64,000 nt of DNA from Archilochus colubris (GCA_023079485.1 CM041084.1:9670609-9734608); one strand, 5' to 3'. Counted from the first letter of the stretch, positions 15,001-29,727 are shown. A program made the numbers and translations. Notes: generated from the letters alone by a model not told the origin.

Positions 15001-18000
15001 CTCCTTTGAATTCAAGATGCACTCATATTTTCAGTTTTCATCACTGCTAAAGGGCAGGGAAGATATAATATAAACAGTGAAGTTCCTTTCAAGCCTTGTT
15101 TATAATGATTTATACATTATACAGCTGTTAGACCTGCAGAAATTTTTGCGGAAACTCGGAACACAAAAAAGAAGTTTGGGAACGTTTACTTTTGACCTTA
15201 GGCTTTTTTTCCCAATTGTTCAATGAGAGACAAAAACAAGGACCATACTCTGATCTATACATGAGAAAAGAAGAGCAGTCTGATTTCCACCCCACATAGC
15301 CACAAGGTTGTGACGACCATACAAAGCAAAGAGCATTGAGGTCCACTGAGCCTTTAGTGCCCAGATGCTGCTGTTTACTTCTCTGTACCAACATTCCATT
15401 TGAAACACACCTGTGAGGACTATGAAGGATGTTTCAGATGGTCAATTTTTACTCTTCTATGGATGAATAAAAGATAAACAAAAAGAGGAAACCCATGCAG
15501 ATTTTAAGTTCATAGCCAGTGAATTGGTCTCCCCATTCTCTGGTGATGTCTGTGGAGATCAGAAAGGGTTTCTTTAAAACAAGAACTAGCCCTGAGCCTC
15601 ATGCTGGCACCAAACTGTAGAGGATGCCTTGTGCAATCACAAGATCAAGAGCTTGTATTTTTCCAGAATTCCTTTTTCCCCCCATCACTCATCACAAGCT
15701 TAAACCCTAAAAGCTGCTTTCCCATCACCCAGACTTGCTACCTGAGGGGTCTGGAGTCTATTTTTGTTTCCATGCCAAAATACTCAATCCATAAAAGCCT
15801 TTTTGCCATTTCAAACAAGACACGCAGCACAGTGTGAGGACATGAAAGAGCAGCTGGCCAGTTTATTCTGATTTGTGACATTATGGGATTGCCCAAAGGC
15901 CTTGATCAGAGTCCAGTTGTGTTAAGAGCTGTCCCACCCTGTCCACAGCAACGCAAAGCAGTAAGATAGATGAGGTTGTCTTAGACAAGATGGGATCCAG
16001 CCCACCCAAGGACAAATGTTTTCCCAGTGGGTATTTAGGAAGGGCATGGTACTGCAAAGACCAACTGCACAGTTACTGAAGATTTTTATAACCTGGTGTA
16101 ACTAAAAGATTTGAGAAACTGCAATACTATATTTAGAATTAATGGGGTTTTTTGTTTGTTGGCTTTTTTAATTGCAGATAGAGTGGGGAATTTAATTCAG
16201 AAGAGACAAAACTGCTGAATTCAGCTTTGAGCCAAGCCTTCACCAAACCAGTGCATGTCACATGTATTTCCATCCAAAATGCTGACACAGGGTGGCACAC
16301 CAGTCAGGTAGGTAGGGTCACACAACAGAGTATTTTGTTTTCAGTGGGTTTAATATACATTTCAATTTCTTGTCCATGACTCTGATCTCTCTCTGCTCAA
16401 CCCACTATAGACATCAACTTCAAGCAAAAGCTGAATGGCTATAATTAGAGACTAATAACTTAGCAGGAGACACCTGTAGTGTCAGAAAGGCTGAAAATGT
16501 TTTGATACCTTCTTCCATGATCAGCATGGGCAGCAATGATCAGGTCCTATGGCTGAGCCACTTCTGGGAAAGGAAGTGCACTACACACTGTATGTGCAAC
16601 ACAGTATTGCTACACTAGCTTTTATTTGGGATGGGATACTTGCATTTCATTTATTAAAAAAGCCTACATTTGAACAAACTGAAGTAACAAAGAACAGATC
16701 ACAAGGAAAAGTAGGAGATAACAGGAAGAAAGGCTTTCGAAAAGAAGGGGGAAAAAAAGAAGGCTTAAATGTATTTTTCCTTTTCCTTCCTACAATTTTC
16801 TTTACAGCATTTTTGGGTTTGTTTTTTATTGTTGTTCGTTTGTTTTGTTGTGGGTTTTGTTTGCTTTTTTTAAGGACTAGCTTCAGAAGGGGAGTATTTA
16901 AGGATTAAAAGAGAACTCTTCCCTTCAGAGAACCAGTTTCACCAAATCTAATGTTGACAGGCACTGTACAGCTACAGTGTGTATTTGGGAAGACATAATA
17001 AATACGAACTGAAAAGGTCACATCTCACACAGGCACCTTTGACGACTCATGCAGACTCTCAAAATGCAGCTCAGAAGTAGATACAGTAACACATTCCTTC
17101 CCTCCAGCATTCACAGTAACTACGGTTTCAAAACCACTTAAATTTCCTATTAAAAATCTCAATTCAGGAATATAGCCTGCTTTGATTTAACATGTTCCCA
17201 GAAAGGCAATCATGCTCCTGTATTCCACACAGCAGTCCCAAGTCTGACATGAAATTATTTCTTTTTTTCCTGACCATAAATTAAAAACCTTACAGATTTC
17301 AAAGGAAACAAAACAGACAAGCAATCAATTCGTAACCACATCTCACTCATTCATGCTCACACTCTACTGCCAATAAATATTTAAGAGATCAATGAAACTT
17401 CAAATTGTAGAAAACCAGTAAATAATTACCATTTTTTAAAATAAAAAGCATGTGCAACTGGATTTCTTTTTCATAGTTAGCTATTGGAATCGAATGGGTT
17501 AATATATTTCATGAGACAGAAGACCTTAGATAAGCTTGGTGGTTATGTAGGCATGTCTGGGTTGCTAGGAGTTTAAACTATCAGCTCACAAATGGAGCTA
17601 TTTCAGATCCCAGGTGATCCAAAGAATAGGTTCTCCTCATGCACTAAATGATGCAGGGATTATGTAGAAAAAAATAGTATGTGATCATATAATCAGACAC
17701 TGCATTGTAACACACAAGCACAAAGATGCTGAATGAAGGCAGTGCAGGAAATGCTAGAATTACATTTGCCTGCCTTCTGAATATTTGATTTGTAGTCCTC
17801 AGAAGAGTTGTTGTTTTTATGATTATTATTAATCATAACTATTGTGTATAACACACAGAGAATAGGATACAGTCCCAGGTAATAATGGGACCTCTTGTGT
17901 GCAGCTCCAGCTTGTTAACTCTCACAGTTTTTGTCTTACTTGGCCATGGATATTCCAGTGGTTAATGGTATTATACCTTTTGTATATCAGCTCACTCGTG

Positions 18001-18480
18001 TATGACCACTTGATTGCCTCACATATACTGTTTAACCTAATTATCATAAACACTGATGCCTCAAGAATTTTCTGTGGCTCCAAGTACTGTGCTACTGAAC
18101 CTAGGCATAACTCCCTGCACCACTTCTGAGCTTGGCCACAATACAGTAAACCTCTGCCACTTTGCAAAGCCTGATACCTCATTGATAAATACTGCTGAAC
18201 TTGTTTCAGTAATATCCTGTACCTTATGCTGTTGTTTGGATTAATACAATGGCTAAAACATGTACAGAATAAAAAGGTCAGGAGCTTTGGGGGAAGGGGA
18301 ATATTTTTATGGGTTTTTTTTTCCCAATACTTTATATAAACACAAGAAACACCACAAAGTACTTAGTCAGAGGGAAAAAAAAATGCAGGTTTCAGTTTTT
18401 CCAACAATGAAAGCAATCAGAACCTGTCACACAGTATATAAAATACGTTCAAACACATACTTGACTTTAATTTATTGGTG
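12030..18480. other. Intronic block, no gene seen
   Basis: AT-rich DNA with only chance open frames. T/G-rich simple tracts occur at 16144-16171 and 16811-16872 (runs of GTTTGTTTT type), the mirror image of the A/C-rich tracts at 24.4, 46.6 and 55.3 kb. No mobile element was recognised. Confidence 0.45.
16811..16872. repeat. T/G-rich low-complexity tract
   Basis: Dominated by TTTG and TTTTG units (TTTGGGTTTG, TTGTTGTTCG, TTTGTTTTGT). It is low complexity, and the open frame crossing it (16549-16908) has a Phe/Leu-rich tail as an artefact. Confidence 0.8.
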
Positions 18481-18829
18481 CTAAAGCTCCCACTGAATTA
18501 AACTGGAGATCAGGGTGCTAAGCACCCCTGTAAATCAGGAGCTTCACGCACGTGCGATTGCAGCCCCGAGCTGCCTGTTTAACAGGAAATCACTTTTATC
18601 ACCGCAGCAAGTCGAGAAGCCATGACCAGAATGCTATCTTTATCTACCCAATCAGTGATGCTGGGTAAACTATTTCTACAGGAAATAAATATGTAAAGGT
18701 GGCATCAATTATTACAGTTTCAATTAAGGTACTGAATGGCAGGAGATGCCATGTGTAGCAGAAATTACTAATTAGAAAAGGGAATAAAGTGCATTTTTCA
18801 GATAAAGCTGAAATGTTTATTGTTGCTTT

Positions 18830-18898
18830 AAAAAAAAAAAAAGAAAAAAAAAGAAAAAAAAAGGAAAAAAAAAAGGAAAAAAAAAAAAAAAAAAAGAA
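18830..18898. repeat. A-rich purine tract with spaced G residues
   Basis: About 69 bp consisting only of A with isolated G or GG, then a long uninterrupted A run. On the PTPRN2 transcribed strand it is a T-rich pyrimidine run. It produces the artefactual Lys-rich frame (18789-19064) and Phe-rich frame (18644-18970). Confidence 0.95.
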
Positions 18899-21136
18899 TT
18901 TTGGCAGGATATTTATTCTGTTTTCAACAAAGGAGATGACAGTATCCACGTCTGATAAGAATCGTCTCACTTCCTCTTCTGGACAAAGGTGGCAATACCA
19001 GGCTAGTTTTCATATTCAAGCCCCTCAATTATTAGTTTTGCTACCTTCCCTTCCCAGACATTGAAAAAGTCCTGGGCTTTGCTTTTTTTCTTAAAGATCA
19101 AAGTAAAAATCCAGAAGATGTGGTACTGAACCAAGAAATAACAGAGATTAAATACATATATGCACATGTGTTTAGATCACTAGACATTAATAGCTTGTAT
19201 CATCATAATAAAACATCTTCACAATTGCCTCTATGATGGATGATTGCTGATTTTTACATGAAGCATATTGACAAATAATCTGTTTTGTAATCTTTGGGGT
19301 TAGTTCAAGGGTTTGTGAAAAAAGTGACAACAAAATGAATTTGCAGAAATTATACAGGAACTGATGCTGTTTCCACCAAATTCAGCAAACCTGTTCCATG
19401 TGCCATATGCACTCTTCCTTTGCACCCACCTCCTACAATTACTACCAAAGTAGTCAGGAATGGCATGGCAGTCCCTGAAAAAAGGTAATTGATGTGATAA
19501 TGCTGCTAATAACAAAGCACCCTGCATTTATATAGTGCCTGGCCCCCTACCCCAAAGGGAACTTAAGCATCTAAACCTCATGCTTAGGAAGGAATATCAG
19601 AAAGTGGGTGAAGCCCAAGCTGTCAAATAATGTCCCTCACATTGACTTTTGTCCAGGACAGCAGATTATTTCCAAAAGCCACATGAAATTTTCCACTCTG
19701 AAAAAAAGGGAATCTTTCTGATCTCTCACGATATGAAAAAGCAGCTCATGTTTATCTTCACACAATTCAGACTCCTCTCATGCCTCAGTCTTTTCCTTGC
19801 CCATATTTATTTCTCTGCTTTAACTTTTCTTTCCCTCCAGTCAACTGCAAACATATATATGAAGATTTGATTTTTGGGAAGCATCTTCAACTCGATTCAC
19901 TTCAGTTGAATCTTCAAACACTCAGCGTCTCTGACTATCAGGCCATAAATATAAGAGAAGTAAATATCTGTACCCTGCAACCTCTTCCCTTCTCTCTTTG
20001 TGACAGTGCTGCACACAGCTTCCCCAGGGAATGATTTATCCACAAGACTGGCATTTCAAATTCAACAATGTGCAATTCATTTCCACAGTCCTCAAAGATA
20101 ACAAATACTCAGTTTTAAATTATTGAATCATTCATTTAACTTCAGATGCCTGAAAATTATCATTTTTATGAAAAGTAATAAATTGTAATTGCAAGTAATA
20201 AAAATATAAGTAAAGAGAACATCCGGACATGCCACAAAGAAAATACCTCTTTCTGTAAATGAGTGTGTTTAATTAATGATGATTTCTAACTCTAACACAT
20301 TACTTACAGAATTAACATTCTTTATATCTATCGCTAGCCCCAATGTTATGAGTTATTTCAGCTATGAATGATTCCTGACTTTTTTTTAAATAATAGTTCT
20401 GTGTTCAGTCTTTCTGGAGGCAGCAGGAAGGAGTGCCAGGCCTTGTCTGCCCAACACCCCTGCACAGAGCATTTTCAAGCAGACACATTACTGACTATCC
20501 AGACTCTTTCAAAAGTTCATGTTCAGACCTGCTGACTGTGATGTGATGTAGGGACTCCCTAACAATATATGTTAAAAAAATGTTTTTATTAAATTGGCAG
20601 TCCAAGTTACACTGAGCTAACCTTCAATTCAGTATTTCCAGGTATGGCAGTATCTGTTACTTTCCTGTTTACCTAGATGATGCTATAGTGCTGGACACAA
20701 ACTGGAGCACCAGCCCCATTGGGAGAATATAAATACCTTTCCTGGACAGTATGAGACTTCCCAAACAGCGGTTAAACCCAGAGGTTTCCAAGTGGCCATC
20801 TCCTGCTTAACAGAACAGCACAGTTCCATTAGTACAGAGTAAAGAGTCCATGCTGGTCATTATAGTACTGCTTGTATAAAACACTAAAGTTCAGTATTTT
20901 TTAGTGCTAGTGGCTGCTGGTATTGTATTATGACTGATTACAGTGAGATTCAAAATATTAGCATAGATCTCAAAATTTACTGATGATGATACTATTTCAA
21001 CACAGAACAGTTCTTTATACTGTTCTCCATCTCTTTAGCTTTGCAATAGTGATACTGTGCTGAAGGCTTCCTTATCCCAGCTGGAAAATAAATCAGTACC
21101 TTGACTTTCATTCTTTATTATTACTACATGATAGTA

Positions 21137-21189
21137 GTAATCTACTACTAATCTAAGTAATCTACTAATCTAGTAATCTAAGTAGTAGG
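21137..21189. repeat. Degenerate tandem repeat, TAATCTACTAATCTAAG-type
   Basis: The words AATCTA, CTACTA and CTAAGTA recur several times with variable spacing, flanked by the near-complementary words TAGTAGTAA and AGTAGTAGG. It looks like replication slippage in a short repeat. Confidence 0.8.
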
Positions 21190-24100
21190 TTGCTTCTTTT
21201 GCTATTTCTTTATTTGTTCCTACTTCCCCATTTTAAGTCATCTGGATACACCTTCCAGCGTACTTCAGCCAAATCTTGTCTTTCTCTGCAAGATTACAGA
21301 GGCTTCTGGAAACAAGGTTTTTCACACATTAAAGCCCTCCTGCTCTGTAAACTGCCTCTCTTTCTTTGAGAGAAGCAGAACAGGTGGACCTCTAAGCTTT
21401 TCACTATAAGGCATTCTCTTAAAATAATTTTTCTGACCGATTCTTTTACCTTCTTCAATTTGCCAGCACAAGTCAAACAAATCCTGACACAAATCAGATA
21501 TTCCATTAGCCACCTGACTAATACAATATATATGGAGAAAATCACTTCTCTCTCCCTAAGTCACTATCTCAATCTGTATATTCAAGATCCACATTAGCCT
21601 TCTTTGCCCCAGCAAGCTACTGATCTTGTATGACCCTAGCAACCTTTCAAAGTACAATCCTCAGAACAGGTATCCTCATTGCAACCCCCAGCCTGCATTC
21701 TCCTTATAATTTAATTTTTTATTTATTGCTGATGTTGGAAATAATCCTAATTTCTCTGATAGGATTTAGTTATTATTCACAATACCAAATCTCTAAGTCA
21801 TCTGGAAAATTTTTCGTGGTATTTGCAATATGTATCTGTCCAACTTATCGACAAAGTTGTGGATGAGAATTGAGCCAGCATCTATCCATAAGGAATTTCA
21901 CTAAACTTTATTAACTAAACCTTCACTAAATCTTAATTAAGTCTTATCCTTATTTTGGGAGTGGAAAGCAACACCTCCATCCAAAAAAGAAGTATTCACA
22001 CATTAAAAAATATGCAAGGACAGACTTTCCAAAGCATAGCAAATTATAGTGTCATTATACAGTGTCATTATGCAGAAATGTAAAGACCATGTATGAAAAT
22101 AGCATATGTGTATCAAAAAGAGCATTCAGTAAAAACCAATTTATTTTGAGCAAAAAAGCTTAGACTTTTTTTTTGCACAATTCAATGTGCATTAGAAGAA
22201 CACTAAGTAATACTGAAACAAAAAATTGCATAAGTTTTTATACATTTGGACTACATAGACAAGAATTAACAAAAAATTTGAAATAACTGCAATACAGTAT
22301 TGAAAGCACAATAGATGGAAGTACATTAGTGCTTCCATAATGGTGATATTTTATTCAGCATGGGCTCTGTCAAGGATATAAATCCTTTCTGCCCATCCCC
22401 ACTGTCCCCAGGCCCAAAATAACACAAGATTAACATTCATGACAGACTTTTTTCTTTGGGGAGAGAAGGAAGGCAGAGGGAAAAATGTTTTGTCAGTGTG
22501 AAGGAGGAAGTCTGAAAGCAGATACAAATTCATAGCAGAAAAAAGTCATCTTCATTTTTTTTCAAATAACTGCAACCCCAGAATTCAGGAAAGCACTGAA
22601 ACGTGCAACCCATTCATTCCTCTGGAAGTGGCAAATGCAACTTAGAGCAATCCTAAAGAAATTCCTAGATAGGGAAGTTCCTGAGGGGCATCTCCATTAC
22701 TAGTCCTTACTCCTCCTCAATTCCTCTCCTTTGCTCTCTGCTTACCAAGAAAGATGGCCCAAGCCTGTACATTCTCAGGGTGAAATTTGTAATATAATTG
22801 CTAAGATGCCACAAAGCTGAATATTTGATGCTAGTTTATTATTCTCATTGTTCTTTGGCAGCTTTGGTCTCCCTCCCCCAACCTGCTCTCCTTCCTCTCT
22901 TCTGCAAGCCCCCTCCAGAGGCACCAACAATTCCAGCTCAAAAGCCACATTACCTCTCATTTTATGAAATTTCTGCAAGGAATAACCTTTAACCCATACT
23001 TTGCCTCCTCCCCTTCCCTGCCAAAAGCTTTATTCATTCAATTCTTTTTCAACCTCAATTACTTCCCATTTAACAAATGGTTGATATAGCAGTGAAGCAC
23101 TACAGGAAGAACAAAGGTTGGTGCTCCATTGCAATCTCTTCAGGGTAGAATTAAAGGCAAATTCTCTATCAGAGAAAGCCACCTCTCCTCGATTTTTCTG
23201 TCACTGCATTATTATTATACAGCTTGTCTCTGAAAGGAAGGCTCTCAGGGTGTCATGAACTCTCAGAGAATTTCTAGTCTACAATGCCTTTCAGTAAAAA
23301 AGGGAATGCTCCAGAGAGAAAATAACCTTTGTGTAAGGAAAGGTTTGTTCTGCAATATTGTTTGAGCATTGGCTTTACAGGGAAGAAATGAATCTCTGCA
23401 TTTGCATCACCAGAGCATAGCAATTGGTCCAAAAGAATATCAGTCTGCACAACCCGGGCTATACTGCTCTTCTCTCTCTGACTGAGAAATGGGAAGACCT
23501 GAGAAGGATTAGAGTGTTTACACAACCTCTCTTCTATGGATACACATCCACAGAAGAACACACACATTTGAACTGATTTCAGAAAACAGGAGTCCTGTTC
23601 ACTTCAAATGATATTCTTTCATTAAAAAAAAAAAATAAAAATAGCCCTGTCCTTTATGATATCTTGAAGAATAAGGGAAGAACTTATTCCTAATTGTGTA
23701 TTCCCCCATTCCTCAATCATTCATATTTCTTTCTTCAATTTTAAATACTTAGATGCAGGCATGAATTCCTGCCTTTTGCTGGCATGTCTAAAGCAGCAGT
23801 TCACATCAGCAGCAGGACAGTGATACTTGCATAGAGGCAAGTTAGTGACACAGAAGAATCCTAGACTGTCTTGTCTTGGGAAAAGAAAAAAAAAAAAAAG
23901 AAGAAGAAAAAGACTGTTTACAGCAATTATCATTGTATCATTCATACACACATATAAACACAGATGTTCTGGCACAGGAAAGAACAGAGGACATGCAAAA
24001 GTGACAAATACTCTTAAAAAGGAGAGGAAATGAGGAGGCAGATTCTAAGCTGTGTGACTTGATAAATGCCCATTGAAATTAATGGAACTCTGATAGTTAA

Positions 24101-24382
24101 TTCCAGCTAAGGATCTGCCCTTGAGAAATGTAAAATGCTTCTCAACCTGCTCACATCTTGCTCTCCTCAATTATTCTAGATATGAAAGAAGTTAGGGTGT
24201 TTATTGTTTTTATTTCATATAATTTTATGTATTCCACTGGTCATTTTCTAGACTGAATTTTTTTCTGTTTTTTTCAGTTAAACATTTTCCATATCCAAGT
24301 GAGACTGAAGAAATAAAATGTTGAAATAAAAAAGGAAGGTGAAATGGTTAAAGGAAAAAAAAAGATTTAGAAATTCATAGGG

Positions 24383-24431
24383 GAAAAAAAAAAAACAAAC
24401 CAAAAAAAAGCCAACCAACCAACCAAAAAAA
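24383..24431. repeat. A/C-rich low-complexity tract
   Basis: Poly-A runs broken by CAAACC and a CCAA repeat (CCAACCAACCAACC). Simple sequence, explaining the hydrophobic minus-strand frame at 24278-24490. Confidence 0.85.
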
Positions 24432-27400
24432 CGGAAAAGAAATTTGTAGTATTTCAGTTCAGATTCAACCTCAACAAGAAACATGATCAAAATGTATCCT
24501 CCCTTGAGAGTTACAGATTACTGAAGACATTGGCACTTCATATACTTTTCTTAATACTGTATACAAAACGTATTCTTCTGGGAGTTGTAGAAAAAAAAAT
24601 AATTTGAAGGCATGCACATGGATTATTAGATAAAGCTAATGGTCACCATTCTCATGTATCTGACAAATTATTTTTATCCCCTAAAAGAAAAAGAAAACCT
24701 GTATCATGCTTGATATTCTGCAAACATTTAAATAATACATAAAGTCTGAGTTAGGAAGGAAAACACCTCCAAATCAAATCAATAAAGCCTGTAATACTAA
24801 AAAATCTCAATTCAGACTCCAGTAACTCTATGTTAGTGTTTGCTGCATGTCATACAGACTACTTCAACATACCTGCAAGCCTAGGATATTCTTAGCGCTG
24901 CAAATCCTTTAGATGTATCCCAAACACTGAGATAACTCTATTAAATTCCCCATAATAAGAAACTATTAGGAAAAAAGCCACTATTGCTGTCATTCAGTTA
25001 TACTTTAAAAATAGCACCACTAAGCAGGTGGTTAGCAGTGACTGCTACGCTTGCTGTCAGCTACTGACTGCAGATTGTGCACACAGTAAATCTATGCCAA
25101 GATATCTAGTTATTTTTCTTACTCATCTTCTCCCTTCCTACTCATCAACTTTACCTAAATGTGTTTTCCAGCTGTAACATGCTGAGTATTAAACTCATGT
25201 CTAAAAGGCAGGGGTTATCACTCTGTGCTTGGTTGCTGCCTATAGAACAGATCTTAGAAAGAAAACTGAATTTTCAGCCCAAGGCTTTGGTAATCACTCT
25301 ATGGAATTTTAAAGATAGACTTGACTCAATAAAGGTAAATTATGTGCAATAAATAGTTAATTCTTTTGCTTCATTAAGACTTTCTAACAGTGTTAAATGA
25401 GGAAAAAAACGTAAGGAAACTAGGATTTAGGAGTGAAAGCAGCAAGATGCACGTTGTAAAATTTTAAGTTACCCATCTGTTGAATTGCTGTTTATTTGTA
25501 AAATTATTTCAAGTTTGAATGATATGAAAAAATGAAGATAGACTTAAATTAAGTATACTGCAGTTACCTGCAGCATTTCACAGTTAATTTCCAGGTCTTG
25601 TACTCTAATGCTTTTGTATAAATGGTTTACTACACCTGGCCAGCTCATCATGACAGTACTTCTTCAATATGATGCAGAAGAAATCATAAGAGGCTTTTAA
25701 AAAGGGGAAAAAAAAGAAAAGGTTTTCAAAACCATTGTCAAAATGAGGGTCCAGAAATCAATTTGTAATTATCTGCCAACACAAATCTAAAGGCTTTTCT
25801 GTGATAAGGGTGGTAATACATAGGGCTGTAATGTGAATTATTTCAAAGAATAAAAGACTGATTGTCTTCATGACCTATATAGCTTTTAGTGAGCTTTAAA
25901 ACAAAATTACATTTTATACTTCTCATGAATGGATTTCTCCCCCCTTTTCCCCCTTTAAAAATGCAGGGGTTTTGTCCCATCTAGTAGGCTTTCAGCTTTA
26001 AATAGGACTCGGTGTCTTCCAATGTTGACACATTTAGTTCCACTGAAAGTGTAGGCTCTGGCTTTGCAAAAGAGCTGAAGCTCCCCCTGTACAAAGACAA
26101 CCCTTTCCAACACATTTGAAAGTAAACTACAAACCATATCAATGTGTTATTTTTATACAGAAGCTCAGCACTACAGTCCTTTTTTATCTTTCTTTCTTGG
26201 AAAAAAATTATCATTAAAACGTTACTAACAAAATACACAAAAATAAAATGGCACAAAAATACCAGTGAGCAGTTTATCAGAGTTTAAAATAAAGTCAAGA
26301 TAATATAATGGAAAAAGAATAGGTTTTAGCACTTGGAACAAATTGAAATAAAAGAAAAAGTGCAATGTTTTGTTGAGTATAGGAGCCAAACTCAGATCAC
26401 TGTACTTAATCACCTCAGCTCCTGTGGCCTGATGCCAACAGAGTGATTCTGGATGTCCCAGTAGGTGACTGAATGGCTTTTGATCATTCAGTGGTACTGA
26501 ACATACACTGTAGCCTTACAGATCCAAACCCATGAAAGTTCCTGCGTGGGATGCTAGCTTCAACTTTCTTACACAAAGCTGCCACCACATGCTTTTACTT
26601 AATGGTTATAATCTACTTGAAAATTACTTTCCAGGAAGACACAGTAGTTTCAGTGAACTGTTGTTAAAAATATTAAACATATTATCCTATTAATATTGCA
26701 GAGAGTATAACTCCACAGAACTCTATCGTTTTTTTGAAAATAATATTTGGGTTTTGTTCCTTTGGTTTCATCCAGAGATTCATAAGAATCAAGTTCTACT
26801 TAAGTGTATTAGTCTGAAAGCATTTTGGATCTCAGTTAAGAGCTCCCTGGGATAAAAACGTACATCCTATTCTTCTTAACAAAAAGCTGGATTCTTATTT
26901 GAAGTTCCTGCTGTCATGTAAGTGGGGATTCCTTTACTCGAGCAGCTCGATCACACTTTGGAAATATGACTAATTTCTTCACCAAACTTGAATTCTTAAA
27001 ACCATTCTACAATTAAATTAATTATTCTGAGGTTTAAGGATAACTGTTCCCATGAAAATAAAGAATTTCAATTGTTGGTTGGCTTTTTCCTGTTAATCAA
27101 CCAACTTTATATGGTGACAACCAAGAAAAACAAGAAATGCTCTCTGCTTTGATTTCATAAAAAGTTAGAGAACTACTTTTTCCTTGTATAGAGTTTTAAC
27201 CTTTAGAAAATGCTTTTCTGTTATTTTTCAACACACTGATTTTTCTGAGACTTTTTTGTAGAATCATATTCTTCCTTCTCATAACACAATACATCATTTG
27301 TGCACTGATCCTTTATGCTTGTACACTGCCAAAAATTTCAAGGCCATATTCAGGAACCCTGCATTTACACCTTTTAAATATTAAATAAAAAAATACAGTG

Positions 27401-29039
27401 CCAACATATCCATGACAACTCTTCTGTGATTGGCAAGCACTGCTCATTTAACAACTTTACTTTTCACTAGAGAGCCCAAACCCATCCCCATAAGCTATAT
27501 GTCCTTTTCTAACATTTGTTTCACTTGAACTTCATTTCTGAAGGGGCACTAAAGTGCATAATGTCACAACTTGCTGACGTATTTTCTAATGCTGCAAGCA
27601 AGTCTATCCAGTCTGTTCTCAAGCTCCAGATTGTGTCCATTGGGTCAAAAAGGTTGAAAGCAAGTGAGGTTGAGATCCTAACTGTTTGGTTCCTCCTTAG
27701 TTCCAGCTTGTGCTAAATTTCAATATTCTAGATAGTAAATTAATGGTGGGTTAACAACATAATAAAAATAGAGACTGTATGTTTCCTCCAGTCTGACTCT
27801 CAGACAAATCTTCTGCATTATGATTCCTTTCACCTAGCAGAAATGTCTCAGATAGCACAGGAAAAAACACAAAGCCAGTTTTATAGTCTCTGACAGCACT
27901 CGGCTCACACCCAGTCCCTTGGGAAAAGTCATCTCCCCAACATAAATAGGGGAGACTACACTGAACTACAGAATGGACAAAGGAGATTTAAATACTCAGC
28001 CAGAACAAATGTAAAGACAAAATCATCATCATTTTACTCTTCTCCCTGTTTTTCAATCTAAACACAGCACCTGGCCTCTGATCCACCCAAAAGTAGCTAA
28101 AGAGACAAGACAATAAAACTTCCAGAACAAACTTTGGTAAGAAGATAGAAGTTAAACTCACTGCACTGTTAATCAACGCTTATCTTTTATAAGGAACATA
28201 AAGCAAATGTAACATCATTTAAAAAATGAAAACTTTTAATGAAAACAAGAATTACTCATGCTGTGCTACAGAGGATAAAAGATGTCTCTTTGGATTCCAC
28301 TCTAATCTAGTTTCAGGGTAATTGTCAAAGTGTTTCAAATATCTTATCTCTCTCCCCCCAGTTTATATTCTTTATTTCTTTAACATACAGATTGCCTTCA
28401 ATTTAGTTGGCAGGGATGTTGGTTCTTTCTAAGGCTCCCATTTAATCCCCAGTAAAATAAGCATTTCCTAAGAAATAACCTTCTGTCCCTTCTGCCAGAA
28501 CCTTCAGCCCAAAATGCCCATCACAGTTCCTATGTCATAGGAAATTTTACTCTATTTTCCTCACTCTTTCAGTTTGCTCCCCATAGATGTGCAAGAGAGT
28601 GCTGTTCTCACACCTTGCTTTCTTCTCTGCTCAAAAGTACCATCCTGCTCCAAATCAACTTTTACATCCCATTTTCTTTCTCCATTCCTCTTGATTCTCA
28701 ATGACTTTTCTGTGCTAGGTAGCTCAGATTTGCTCCTGAGAAACAGTGCCTATCCTGTAAATCTTATGGCCTTTATGTAACTGTCTAATGTGCATACACT
28801 AAACTGTCTGTAGTATACAGACTTACTGCTATGTAACCTAGACTGCAGTATTTTCTTAAGTTCTTACCCCTCTGTCTTCAAATTGCACTATATTTTTTGC
28901 ATTATGCTCATGACTGCCCTAAACCGGAGAGATCAGGGAAACTGAACCATGTGTCCCAGCAAGAGACCAGAAAAAGCTGATCAACTCATCAACAATCTCC
29001 TCTCATCAGTCACCTTGATGCACAGCAGAAGCAATAAAG

Positions 29040-29631
29040 GTGTATAACTGCTCGCTTTGATTGGGCCAGTTAATTTTCTTCATAGTAGGTAGTATGGGGC
29101 TATATTTTAGACTTATTTTGGAAATGATTTTGATACCACAGGGATGTTACTGTATTGTTGAACACTGCTTGCATGGTGTCAAGGCCTTTTCTGCTTCTCA
29201 CCACACCAGGAAAGAGGCTGGGGTTGCACAAGAAGTTGGGCAGGGACACAGGTGAGACACGTGACCCCAGCTGAGTAAAGGGATATCCCATTCTATGACA
29301 TCATGCTCAGCATATAAAGCTGAGGGAAGAAGAAGGAAGGGGGGGGCATTAGGAGTAATGGTGTTTGTTTTCCCAAGTCACGATTACTAATGATGGAGTC
29401 CTGCTTTCCTGGAGATAGTTGAACACCTGCCTGTCATGAGAAGTAACCAATGAATTCTTCATTTTGCTTTGCTTGTGTTCATGGCCTTTCCATTATCTAT
29501 TAAACTGTCTTAATCTCAACCTATGAACTTTCTCACTTTTACCTTTCCAATTTTGTCCCCCATCCCATTAAGAGATGAGTGAGCGAGTGGCCACGTGAGG
29601 CTTAGTTGCCCTCTGATGTTAAACCACAACA
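29040..29631 (+). mobile_element. Solo LTR of an avian endogenous retrovirus (ERVL-like), copy 1
   Basis: About 590 bp, clearly related to 50237-50823 along its whole length. Shared landmarks in order are TAGTATGGGGCTATATTTT, TACCACAGGGATG, AGGGATATCCCAT, CATCATGCTCAGC, a TATA box (CATATAAAGC, 29311-29320), AGAAGAAGGAAGGGGG, CCTGGAGATAG and GTCCCCCATCCCA. A polyadenylation-type ATTAAA is at 29499-29504. It ends near AACCACAACA at 29631. No gag, pol or env sequence flanks it, so it is a solo LTR left by recombination. I recognise the pattern as a widespread bird LTR family; the exact family name needs a repeat-library search. Edges are approximate and no clean target-site duplication was seen. 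Confidence 0.85.
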
Positions 29632-29727
29632 GCAGCATACTTGAAAATATTTGTTCTTTTCTCTTGCTATGTCTCTCTCAGTAGGAAATGGTCCCAACAA
29701 TATAGCACAGAAAAGCTTGGTAGGTTT

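Larger units (their letters stand above)
18899..29039. other. Intronic block, no gene seen
   Basis: AT-rich sequence with simple repeats: a degenerate CTAAGTAATCTA repeat near 21137-21189, a doubled AGTGTCATTATA motif near 22047-22076, poly-A at 23623-23635 and an A/C-rich tract near 24383-24431. Open frames are short and unlike known proteins. No CR1 or LTR sequence was seen. Confidence 0.45.

Noticed and set aside
18644..19064. Phe-rich and Lys-rich frames
   Set aside because: Both are produced by the A-rich tract at 18830-18898.
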